A stretch of 7,463 bases of DNA, taken from Oligoflexia bacterium (GTDB lineage: Bacteria > Bdellovibrionota > Bdellovibrionia > Bdellovibrionales > UBA1609). The stretch lies in the NCBI GenBank assembly GCA_026914095.1, contig JAPPIY010000293.1, positions 1 through 7,463 of the forward strand. The letters run 5' to 3'. Below, one piece after another: positions 1 to 5,514 of the stretch. A model generated the notes under the pieces. That model was not told the DNA's origin. It did not search any database and saw only the letters and a list, made by a program, of their open reading frames with translations. Position 1 is the first letter of the stretch. The number at the start of each line of letters is the position of its first letter. A program made the translations under genes and the position numbers.

Positions 1-1
1 C

Positions 2-871
2 ATTGAAACAGCAGGCTATCAAACCGCTGTATGTGTCCCTGGAAAACAAATCACATCTCCTCAAAAAATAACAACAGCCAGCGGACGAACAGTTGATCTC
101 AAGCTTTTAAATAAAGAAGAGGGAGACCTCATTATAAGCAATAACGATTTTTCTGTGCAATACAACTTAGCCCAAGATAAAAAATGCATTCCGCCTGTTT
201 TTATGGGCTGGCTTTTTAGAAAAAAACACCATTTTTTTAAAGAATACAATTTATTGACAGAAGAATTTGCCAATCTATTAAAAATAGATCCCTGGCATTT
301 AAAAATAGAAACAAAGCTTTTTTCTCCCTTTGAAATGCAATCTCAGGATAACCTGTTAAAATTAAAATCCTCCGCCTCTGAAATTCTGCAATCCTTAAAA
401 AAGAACTATCAAAATTTTTCCATTCCGGATAAACCCTATCTTTTTCTCAAAAACAATTCAGGGACCTATGGTCTGGGTATTATAAATATCCATGATTCTG
501 AAGAGTTAAATCATTGGAGTTATCGGTCCCGCAAAAAAATGAAAGCTGTTAAAGGAGAGATAAATATTAAGGAAATTATCATTCAAGAAGGCATCCCAAC
601 AACTCTTTTCAGTCCAGATAATAAAAGCGCGGAGCCTGTCATTTACATGATTGGCTCTCAAGTGGCGGGAGGCTTTTTAAGAAGCCATAAAACAAAAGAT
701 CATAAAACCAACTTAAATAGTCCTGGCGTGGTTTTTAAACGGCTTTGCATGAGTGATTTAGAAATAAAAATTCAAGGTTTGGCAATGGAAAATGTCTACA
801 GCTGGCTGGCTAAAATCGGCAGTCTCGCTCTTTATGAAGAAATGAAAAATTACAAAAGTCTTAATTCTTGA
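2..871 (+). CDS. gshA: Glutamate-cysteine ligase, Acidithiobacillus/proteobacterial GshA family (5'-truncated by window edge)
   Basis: The enzyme joins L-glutamate and L-cysteine using ATP, the first step of cytosolic glutathione synthesis. The frame is open from position 2 with no start codon that fits, so the N-terminus lies outside the window; 289 residues are visible of a family usually around 430. A GTG at 155 is in frame, but the frame is open and protein-like upstream, so it is not the start. Family-like stretches in order: a basic RKKHHFFKEYN segment followed by FANLLKIDPWHL (about nt 215-301), a glycine-rich nucleotide-loop-like FLKNNSGTYGLGI (443-481), EIIIQEG (572-592), AEPVIYMIGSQVAGGFLR (632-685) and NLNSPG (710-727). 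This order matches the family first described in Acidithiobacillus ferrooxidans and differs from E. coli-type GshA. The gene ends 43 bp before the next one, suggesting an operon. Assignment is from remembered motifs, not a search. Confidence 0.85.
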   Translation: METAGYQTAVCVPGKQITSPQKITTASGRTVDLKLLNKEEGDLIISNNDFSVQYNLAQDKKCIPPVFMGWLFRKKHHFFKEYNLLTEEFANLLKIDPWHLKIETKLFSPFEMQSQDNLLKLKSSASEILQSLKKNYQNFSIPDKPYLFLKNNSGTYGLGIINIHDSEELNHWSYRSRKKMKAVKGEINIKEIIIQEGIPTTLFSPDNKSAEPVIYMIGSQVAGGFLRSHKTKDHKTNLNSPGVVFKRLCMSDLEIKIQGLAMENVYSWLAKIGSLALYEEMKNYKSLNS

Positions 872-914
872 TTCCTTTTTGAAATTAAGCGCAGTTTGTG
901 TTAAACTTGACTTA

Positions 915-1577
915 ATGCTTTCTAGATCTAAGATTCAAAAGTGGGCTTTTGCAGGCTTTGTGTTAGTTGCTGTTTTCGCTCTTGGTTTAGTGAGCGGCTT
1001 AAAGTCTTGGAATAAAAATCTCTATATATCTTGGGCGCCTTCCAACCAGCGAACTCTCGCCATGGCGGAAAACCACAAAAAACTGTTAAACCTTTCCTCC
1101 GAAACCCTCACTAAAGAGCCTAGTTCCGCTTTATTTTCCCAACATCAAGTTTTTCAAGAAGAAGGCCTGTTGTCTTTTTACTTGGGCAATATTCTGATCC
1201 CTGACAACAAAACACAAAAACACCAATTTATCTGTGAAGTTTTTCCCCTAGTAGAGTTTTCTTTTTCCGCTTTAGGGATGAGCGTAAGCGGAGAAAAAGG
1301 CTTAATGATTGTTCAATCTCCCTGCAATATGGAAGACATAGATTGGATAGGCCCTTTTTGGTTGCCGCAAGAGGAGATATTGTCTCATTCTGAAAAAAAC
1401 AGCTTTCAAATTAAAGAAAAAGACACTTTTATCCGTTTTTACAATGCTTCTATTGAACTGACACCCAGCTGGCTTTTAAGCACAGTGAGATTTTTCAATA
1501 AAGAGGACAACCAAGAGTTTCTAGTTCAGCTCAGCCCCAATCAAACCCCTTACTTTGAACTGAAATTGCTGAAATAG
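915..1577 (+). CDS. Unrecognised single-pass membrane-anchored protein
   Basis: I do not recognise this 220-residue protein. A basic N-terminus (MLSRSKIQK) is followed by one hydrophobic segment at about residues 10-29, rich in A, V, F, L and G. There is no clear cleavage site, so it is probably anchored in the inner membrane with residues 30-220 outside the cytoplasm. That part is soluble-looking and mixed alpha/beta, with two cysteines (about 107 and 137) that could form a disulfide. A compact core, ALGMSVSGEKGLMIVQSPCN (119-138), looks like the best marker for finding homologues. The ATG at 915 is preferred because it puts the basic stretch directly before the membrane segment. An in-frame TTG at 879 would add 12 residues, and neither start has a clear Shine-Dalgarno. 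The gene follows gshA on the same strand with a 43 bp gap, so co-transcription is likely, but a shared function is only inference. Confidence 0.75.
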   Translation: MLSRSKIQKWAFAGFVLVAVFALGLVSGLKSWNKNLYISWAPSNQRTLAMAENHKKLLNLSSETLTKEPSSALFSQHQVFQEEGLLSFYLGNILIPDNKTQKHQFICEVFPLVEFSFSALGMSVSGEKGLMIVQSPCNMEDIDWIGPFWLPQEEILSHSEKNSFQIKEKDTFIRFYNASIELTPSWLLSTVRFFNKEDNQEFLVQLSPNQTPYFELKLLK

Positions 1578-1657
1578 ACAACTAAAACACTGATCAGCTG
1601 TAAGCCCATTCTAAAGGCTCTTATTCTTATCAGTAAAGACTCAAAATGGGGTTGTCT
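1576..1657. other. Nested imperfect inverted repeat between convergent genes
   Basis: Three pairs of complementary arms are nested around one centre: AGACAAC (1576-1582) with GTTGTCT (1651-1657), ACTGAT (1589-1594) with ATCAGT (1629-1634), and AGCC (1603-1606) with GGCT (1616-1619). The outer left arm overlaps the TAG stop of the upstream gene. The position between two convergent genes fits a bidirectional transcript-end structure or a decayed small palindromic element. No U-run follows the stem on either strand, so it is not a textbook intrinsic terminator. Confidence 0.35.
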
Positions 1658-1716
1658 TTCCCGCCATAAGCTTAGCCACTTTGTTTAAATCCGAGATTTT
1701 TTTAACATTGGCTTTA

Positions 1717-2691
1717 CTAGCGAAAGTAATATCTCAGATTGACAGAGCCAATGAGAGAATCTCTTTCATCTAAAATTTCTGTATGACGGAAATACTGGTA
1801 CTGATAATGCACACTTCTTCTATTCTCTGTATGCAAGTTCAAGTGATACCTTAGATCAACATTTAAACCCAGATATTCCCCTAAAGCCACATCTGCTCCT
1901 ATAGCGGCTCCCGCATCAAAAGAGAAATACCATCGCTTTCTTCCTACATCTGTTCTAACTGCTTTATAGTAGAGATTAGTTTCATCCAAATCAGTCCCAT
2001 CTCTACTAACATAATCCCATTTTCTAGCAACCAAGGCGCCTGAAACACCAATATAAGGCTTAACTCTTCCTTTGAATGGAGTTAGCTTCACGGCCATGGA
2101 AAGAGCCGGTTGCTCAACTGCCTCACGAAAGTAAAAGTTATTATAGTTACTGATAGGAATAAGATAATGCTTAGAATAATAAGCGGACAGCTCAAAGATC
2201 AAATAGCCTTCATAGCCGTAGCCCCCAAAAGAGGCAAAAAAAGCAGGTTGATCGTTTGAATTGACATTATCTACTTCATAATATGTCACAAATCCCGCTC
2301 CAAAAGAGACAAAAGACTTTTTGCCAAAAAACCATTCATCCCAAGCTGGTTTTAAAGAATGCGAAGTAGCAGGATGAACAGGAGATTGAGCGGGTTGGCT
2401 ATGGCCCAGCATTTTATCCACCCTTTTTTGTTCATCCAAAAGCCTCTGTTTTTCTAATTCCTTTAAAATAAAGTCTTCGGTTTTAATTTCCTGTTTTTCA
2501 CGAAAACCCCGCAGTTTTACAGCGTCAGAAGGCACTAAGGCCGGAGCGGAAATCACTTGTTGTCCCGCTGAAGATGAAGATTTTGCCTCATTATTTATAA
2601 TCACTGTGTTTTTTTCTGGCTTTGAAAAGCCGTTAAAACAACAAACCGCAATAAAAAGAGTTGCCAATATTGTAATTTTTGATATTTTCAT
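1717..2691 (-). CDS. Outer-membrane beta-barrel protein with N-terminal charged helical region
   Basis: The 324-residue product starts with a signal peptide: basic MKISK, then hydrophobic ITILATLFIAVCCF, with a likely signal peptidase I cut after GFS (about residue 23). The CC pair lacks a proper lipobox, so a lipoprotein is less likely. Residues 24-60 are polar and low in complexity. Residues 60-95 are strongly charged and heptad-like (EKQEIKTEDFILKELEKQRL), consistent with a helix or short coiled coil in the periplasm, followed by a proline-rich linker to about 115. From about 122 to the end, alternating aromatic and small residues form strands typical of an OmpA/OmpW-like eight-strand barrel (for example SFVSFGAGFVTYYEV and SVNLRYYFR). 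The C-terminus is F-R rather than a bare terminal F. The start at 2691 is chosen over an in-frame ATG at 2718 because AAGGAGG lies 4 bp before it and the signal peptide begins there. The ligand or role is unknown. Confidence 0.8.
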   Translation of the reverse strand: MKISKITILATLFIAVCCFNGFSKPEKNTVIINNEAKSSSSAGQQVISAPALVPSDAVKLRGFREKQEIKTEDFILKELEKQRLLDEQKRVDKMLGHSQPAQSPVHPATSHSLKPAWDEWFFGKKSFVSFGAGFVTYYEVDNVNSNDQPAFFASFGGYGYEGYLIFELSAYYSKHYLIPISNYNNFYFREAVEQPALSMAVKLTPFKGRVKPYIGVSGALVARKWDYVSRDGTDLDETNLYYKAVRTDVGRKRWYFSFDAGAAIGADVALGEYLGLNVDLRYHLNLHTENRRSVHYQYQYFRHTEILDERDSLIGSVNLRYYFR

Positions 2692-2695
2692 TTTT

Positions 2696-2702
2696 CCTCC
2701 TT
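2696..2702 (-). promoter_or_regulatory. Shine-Dalgarno AAGGAGG deciding the outer-membrane protein start
   Basis: On the minus strand AAGGAGG is separated by four A residues from the ATG at 2691. It fixes the start nine codons downstream of the longest possible reading frame. Confidence 0.85.
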
Positions 2703-2824
2703 GGACTGAGAAAGCCATAATAGCTTAGCACCTTAAAAGTTTAAATAGAAACAAGCTGAAAAAGCAAGAAAAAAAAGCCCTTGCGCTCAATTCTAAACCT
2801 TTAGCTCTAAAATCCTTTTAAAAT

Positions 2825-2830
2825 ATTATA
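2825..2830 (-). promoter_or_regulatory. Candidate -10 box (TATAAT) for the outer-membrane protein gene
   Basis: The minus strand carries a perfect TATAAT preceded by ACTG. No good -35 hexamer is visible 16-18 bp upstream. If used, it would give a leader of roughly 125 nt before the ATG at 2691. In AT-rich DNA such a box can occur by chance, so this is a candidate only. Confidence 0.35.
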
Positions 2831-2879
2831 CAGTGGATAAGCGTTTTATTTTCTTAAAAAAAGATTCAAGCTCTTAGGC

Positions 2880-3084
2880 TAGGGCCTGCCCTCATTTGAT
2901 GAGCTAAAATATAGACTGAAGTCAGTTAAATCGCTTAAAAATGAACAGAAAGACAGACGAACAGAAGTTTTTCTGTCAATTTCCTACACATTTAGATAAA
3001 AATTTTTCAATTGAATAGAAAAGGAAACATTTGAAGACCTCTTTTTTAACTGTTTTTTTTAATTCCAAATGAGAACAGGCCTAG
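2880..3084. mobile_element. MITE-like element, 199 bp, with 16 bp terminal inverted repeats and TAG flanks
   Basis: The left end GGCCTGCCCTCATTTG (2883-2898) and the right end CAAATGAGAACAGGCC (3066-3081) are inverted copies matching at 14 of 16 positions. Both are flanked by TAG (2880-2882 and 3082-3084), which would be a 3 bp target duplication. The interior is AT-rich, has no coding frame, and contains a small hairpin (ACAGAA at 2961-2966 with TTCTGT at 2971-2976). This is the structure of a miniature inverted-repeat element that relies on a transposase encoded elsewhere. A short target site of this kind is seen with some IS5-group elements, but I cannot name the parent family. Confidence 0.6.
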
Positions 3085-3099
3085 TCATTTAGGGCCTGT
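3075..3099. repeat. Palindrome at the right edge of the 199 bp element
   Basis: ACAGGCC (3075-3081) and GGCCTGT (3093-3099) form a 7 bp perfect stem around an 11 nt loop. The left arm is the tip of the right terminal repeat of the element at 2883-3081. The right arm, with the TAG before it (3090-3092), repeats the first nine bases of that element's left boundary (TAGGGCCTG). It could be a leftover end from a second insertion, or a hairpin acting on transcripts. Confidence 0.45.
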
Positions 3100-3169
3100 A
3101 AAAGAAAGCAAAAAACAGCCTTAATTTATTGATGATAAATTGGCAAATTCTTAGAAATCGCTTAACTTA

Positions 3170-3335
3170 GGAACAATTACTGATCCTGTCTGAAATTTCA
3201 GTATGTCTGTTTCATCTCTCCCCAAAAGACAAAATTCCTGTAAATGCCCAGTCATTCCCGCGAAAGCATGCCCTCGCGAAAGCGGGGACGGGAATCTCCA
3301 GAAAAAATTCAAACAGGATTTAGTGTAATTGTTCC
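3170..3335. mobile_element. MITE-like element, 166 bp, with long terminal inverted repeats and a GC-rich palindromic core
   Basis: The left end 3170-3199 begins GGAACAATTAC and continues ATCCTGTCTGAA. The reverse complement of the right end (3335-3301) begins with the same 11 bases and continues ATCCTGTTTGAA after a short insertion. The 11 bp outer block is exact, and the inner 12 bp block has one mismatch. The centre (3254-3295) is a GC-rich palindrome unlike the surrounding AT-rich DNA. No reading frame of useful length is present. I see no convincing target duplication (ACTTA on the left, ACTAT on the right). A related copy runs off the right edge of the window, so this belongs to a dispersed family. 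Confidence 0.65.
3254..3295. repeat. ATTCCCG...CGGGAAT palindromic core with internal CGCGAAAGC direct repeat
   Basis: The outer arms ATTCCCG (3254-3260) and CGGGAAT (3289-3295) are exact complements. Inside, CGCGAAAGC occurs twice in the same direction (3259-3267 and 3275-3283), and CCCGC (3257-3261) can also pair with GCGGG (3282-3286). Repeats of the type ATTCCCGCGAAAGCGGGAAT are widespread in proteobacterial intergenic DNA, and the Neisseria dRS3 repeat has the same ATTCCC/GGGAAT arms. Resemblance to these is by motif only. Confidence 0.65.
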
Positions 3336-3370
3336 ACTATGAAATATTAGGATGATCTATGATAAAAAGT

Positions 3371-3444
3371 CTATAAATCAGAGATTCAAAACGAGCGTAA
3401 GTTTGAGCGAAAGGCGATCAGAGGGCGCTTTATAGCAAAACTTA
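3371..3444. other. Cluster of interleaved inverted repeats, possible structured RNA or palindromic repeat
   Basis: CTATAAA (3371-3377) is complementary to TTTATAG (3429-3435), and TAAGTTT (3398-3404) to AAACTTA (3438-3444), with AGCG (3406-3409) and CGCT (3426-3429) nested inside the second pair. The two 7 bp pairs interleave, so they form either a pseudoknot or two alternative folds. GAGCG is also directly repeated (3393-3397 and 3405-3409). The segment is more GC-rich than its flanks. No known RNA family is recognised. Confidence 0.3.
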
Positions 3445-3614
3445 TTTCTAAAATTTTAAGCCACTGATGCAGACTCCAAATATTCTATCCTATTTTGTTT
3501 TTTTCCAATATCCATAAGAATTTCTAATAATTTAGAGGATTAAATATTAAAACGGCTTATAAACAGAGCTTTTGCCTGAAAAAATAAAAAAATCACACAT
3601 AGAAACCAAAAATT

Positions 3615-3623
3615 TGATATAAT
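3615..3623 (+). promoter_or_regulatory. Extended -10 promoter (TGATATAAT) upstream of the HPF-like gene
   Basis: TGA followed directly by a perfect TATAAT matches the extended -10 form TGnTATAAT, which can work without a strong -35; none is visible at the expected spacing. A start near 3630 would leave a leader of about 90 nt containing two small hairpins (TTAC/GTAA at 3637-3649 and CTCTT/AAGAG at 3652-3663). It probably drives the HPF-like gene and may read into glmU and glmS. Confidence 0.55.
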
Positions 3624-3708
3624 TCTTAAATAACGGTTACTTTAAGTAAAACTCTTAAAAGAGCAAGTTTAACAGAGTGATAGGGCTAAAATTTTATTGA
3701 TAATTATT

Positions 3709-3715
3709 AAGGAGG
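3709..3715 (+). promoter_or_regulatory. Shine-Dalgarno AAGGAGG deciding the HPF-like start
   Basis: AAGGAGG is followed by five T residues and the ATG at 3721, an optimal spacing. It rules out an in-frame TTG at 3697, which lies upstream of the ribosome site. Confidence 0.88.
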
Positions 3716-3720
3716 TTTTT

Positions 3721-4080
3721 ATGGAAAATATCAATATCAAAATACATAACTACAAAGAAAACCAGCAACAGCTTAAAGATATCTACAGCAAATTAGATTA
3801 TTTATTAAAACAAATTCCCTACAATTCCCGCGTCACTTTAGACTATAGCTATAAAAACAAGTCATTTTATGGAAAACTAAAAGTAGATTCCACTGGAAAA
3901 AGTTTTTTTTCAACGGATGAAGATATACTGTTAACCCCTTTAACAGTCTCTCTTTGTAAAAAAGTTCAAAAACAGGTGAAGAGATGGAAAAAATCCAGAA
4001 CTTTGGAAGAAATTACTGGTATTATAAACTTATCCGATGGAGGACAAACCAAACACTCCTCTTATAAAAAAGCAATTTAA
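3721..4080 (+). CDS. Divergent HPF/RaiA-like ribosome-associated protein (probable)
   Basis: This 119-residue protein resembles the short form of the ribosome hibernation factor family, which binds the 30S decoding centre and holds idle ribosomes inactive. The match is by layout: an N-terminal strand (NINIKIHNY, residues 3-11), a helix at about 14-31, strands RVTLDYSYKN (37-46) and FYGKLKVDS (49-57), then FFSTDEDILLTPLTVSLCKK (62-81), which parallels the family's acidic turn plus long helix, and a basic end KVQKQVKRWKKSR (81-93). The basic patch is what the family uses to contact rRNA. The tail (94-119) is short and polar, so the dimerisation domain of long-form HPF is absent. Overall sequence similarity to the family is low, so an unrelated small basic protein remains possible. 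It has a strong ribosome site and its own promoter, and lies 67 bp before glmU. Confidence 0.5.
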   Translation: MENINIKIHNYKENQQQLKDIYSKLDYLLKQIPYNSRVTLDYSYKNKSFYGKLKVDSTGKSFFSTDEDILLTPLTVSLCKKVQKQVKRWKKSRTLEEITGIINLSDGGQTKHSSYKKAI

Positions 4081-4084
4081 CCGC

Positions 4085-4138
4085 TTTTGCCAAATAAAAC
4101 TTTCTTTTCCTTGATCTTAGCTTTTGCTTAAGGCAAAA
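4085..4138 (+). promoter_or_regulatory. Two mutually exclusive hairpins in the glmU leader
   Basis: TTTTGCC (4085-4091) can pair with GGCAAAA (4132-4138), a 7 bp stem with a 40 nt loop. TTTTGC (4122-4127) can instead pair with GCAAAA (4133-4138), a 6 bp stem with a 5 nt loop, ending 9 nt before the glmU ATG. The two folds share the right arm, so only one can form. No U-run follows, so any effect would more likely be on translation or RNA stability than on termination. No known riboswitch is recognised. Confidence 0.35.
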
Positions 4139-4147
4139 CTAAAAGGA

Positions 4148-5512
4148 ATGGATTTAAATGTTATTATTTTAGCCGCTGGCCGCGGACAAAGAATGGCCAG
4201 CCAGCTCCCTAAAGTCCTGCATCCTGTGGCGGGACAGCCTATGCTAGCTCGCATATTAAAGGCTGTTTCAGGCATTTATCCTAAACAAGTTCGTGTTGTC
4301 GTCGGGCCTGTTGGAACGATTGTCAGCGCTGTGGTCGGTAAATTTAAAGCCCTTTGTTTTCAACAAAAGGAAACGGCTTGGGGAACCGCTCAAGCCGTCT
4401 TAACAGCCAGACCAGAAGAAATGACAGGCGATATTTTAATTATCAATGGAGATCATCCTCTTATACACACTTATGACTTGAGTCAATTTATCCGAAGTTA
4501 TCATAAAATATCCGCGGACTGCGCTGTTGCCGGTTTTAAAAATTCTCAGCCCAACGAATACGGCCGCATGATTTTTGAAGGAGATCAGTTGGTGGATATT
4601 GCAGAAGCTTATGAGGTTGATAAAAGCCAAACAAAAAATGATTATGTAAATGCAGGTATTTATATAGTAAAAGCAGATCTAGTTCAAAAATACCTAAAAG
4701 AAGTTAAAAAGAATGTAAAAGAAGAATACAACCTAACGGATTTGATTTCCATTCTTCATAAGAAAAATTATAAAGTGCGCCCTATAGATGTTCCTTGGCA
4801 TGTGGCTTTTGGAGTGAATAATCAAAGAGAGTTGGCTATCGCCACTTCTATTGCTTTTGAAAACAACTGCTACAAACATTTAGATAATGGTGTTGTCATT
4901 ATGGACTTAAAAAGCGCCTATATTGAAGATGAGGTTGTTATAGGAAAAGGCTCTCTTCTTTATCCGGGGGTTTATTTAAGAGGAAAAACTAAAATCGGAG
5001 CTTTTTGCGCGATTGAGTCAAATGCTTACATTTTTGACTCCCTCGTAAAAAATTATGTCAATGTGAAAGCAGGCTCTTATATTGAAGGAGCTGTTGTCGG
5101 TGAAAAGTCTGTGATCGGCCCTTATGCCCATTTAAGGCCGGAGACAGTGATCGGAGAGGAATGCCGAATTGGAAATTTTGTAGAAACAAAAAAGATAACT
5201 ATGAAAAATCAATCAAAGGCCAGTCACTTAACTTATTTAGGAGATGCGGAGATAGGCAAACAAGTGAATATTGGCTGTGGCGCGGTAACTTGCAACTATG
5301 GCGCAGACAAGAAAAAACGAAAAACAAAAATAGGAGATAAAGTTTTTATAGGCAGTGGCGCTCAATTAGTAGCCCCCGTGGAAATTGGAGAATCGGCTGT
5401 AGTAGGAGCAGGCTCTGTTATTACAAAAAATGTTCCTAAGCAGAGTTTAGCTCTTGAGAGAAACGATCAAAAAGTTATAAAAAATTACAAACCTAAAAAT
5501 AAAGATGAATAA
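4148..5512 (+). CDS. glmU: Bifunctional GlmU: GlcN-1-P acetyltransferase / GlcNAc-1-P uridylyltransferase
   Basis: GlmU acetylates glucosamine-1-phosphate with acetyl-CoA and then transfers UMP from UTP to give UDP-GlcNAc, the precursor of peptidoglycan and lipid A. At 454 residues it is full length (E. coli 456). Residues 1-226 are the uridylyltransferase domain: LAAGRGQRM (8-16, with Q where T is usual), PKVLH (21-25), metal-binding D102 in INGDHPL, YGR (138-140), N168 in VNAG, and GVNNQ (222-226). From about 250 to 430 is a left-handed beta-helix of hexapeptide repeats. The acetyltransferase residues are present: R330, K348, H360 and Y363 in SHLTYLGDAEIG, N374, and N383-Y384 in TCNYG. The ATG at 4148 is chosen because MDLNVIILAAG matches the family start. 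Its AAGGA touches the start codon, an unusually tight ribosome site. An upstream TTG at 4124 would add eight residues without a ribosome site. glmS follows after 2 bp. Confidence 0.96.
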   Translation: MDLNVIILAAGRGQRMASQLPKVLHPVAGQPMLARILKAVSGIYPKQVRVVVGPVGTIVSAVVGKFKALCFQQKETAWGTAQAVLTARPEEMTGDILIINGDHPLIHTYDLSQFIRSYHKISADCAVAGFKNSQPNEYGRMIFEGDQLVDIAEAYEVDKSQTKNDYVNAGIYIVKADLVQKYLKEVKKNVKEEYNLTDLISILHKKNYKVRPIDVPWHVAFGVNNQRELAIATSIAFENNCYKHLDNGVVIMDLKSAYIEDEVVIGKGSLLYPGVYLRGKTKIGAFCAIESNAYIFDSLVKNYVNVKAGSYIEGAVVGEKSVIGPYAHLRPETVIGEECRIGNFVETKKITMKNQSKASHLTYLGDAEIGKQVNIGCGAVTCNYGADKKKRKTKIGDKVFIGSGAQLVAPVEIGESAVVGAGSVITKNVPKQSLALERNDQKVIKNYKPKNKDE

Positions 5513-5514
5513 AA

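Noticed and set aside
61..273. Minus-strand open frame of 70 codons opposite gshA
   Set aside because: It lies fully antisense to a well-supported coding frame, has no ribosome site, and its composition looks like a shadow.
879..914. TTG at 879 as the start of the unrecognised membrane protein
   Set aside because: No ribosome site precedes it, and the ATG at 915 gives a standard basic-then-hydrophobic anchor. It cannot be fully excluded because 915 also lacks a clear site.
3336..3480. Remnant of a transposase gene beside the two MITE-like elements
   Set aside because: Short frames on both strands are broken by stops and show no transposase motif, so no pseudogene is called.
2692..3720. CRISPR array, tRNA, rRNA, tmRNA or other known RNA gene in the large gap
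   Set aside because: No regularly spaced direct repeats, cloverleaf with a CCA end, or signature sequence of these RNAs was seen. The repeats present are inverted and element-like.
4436..4630. Minus-strand open frame of 64 codons inside glmU
   Set aside because: It is antisense to conserved GlmU motifs and shows no sign of being an independent gene.
5513..5514. glmS ribozyme/riboswitch upstream of glmS
   Set aside because: Only two bases separate glmU from glmS, so there is no room for it, and that ribozyme is known mainly from Gram-positive bacteria.
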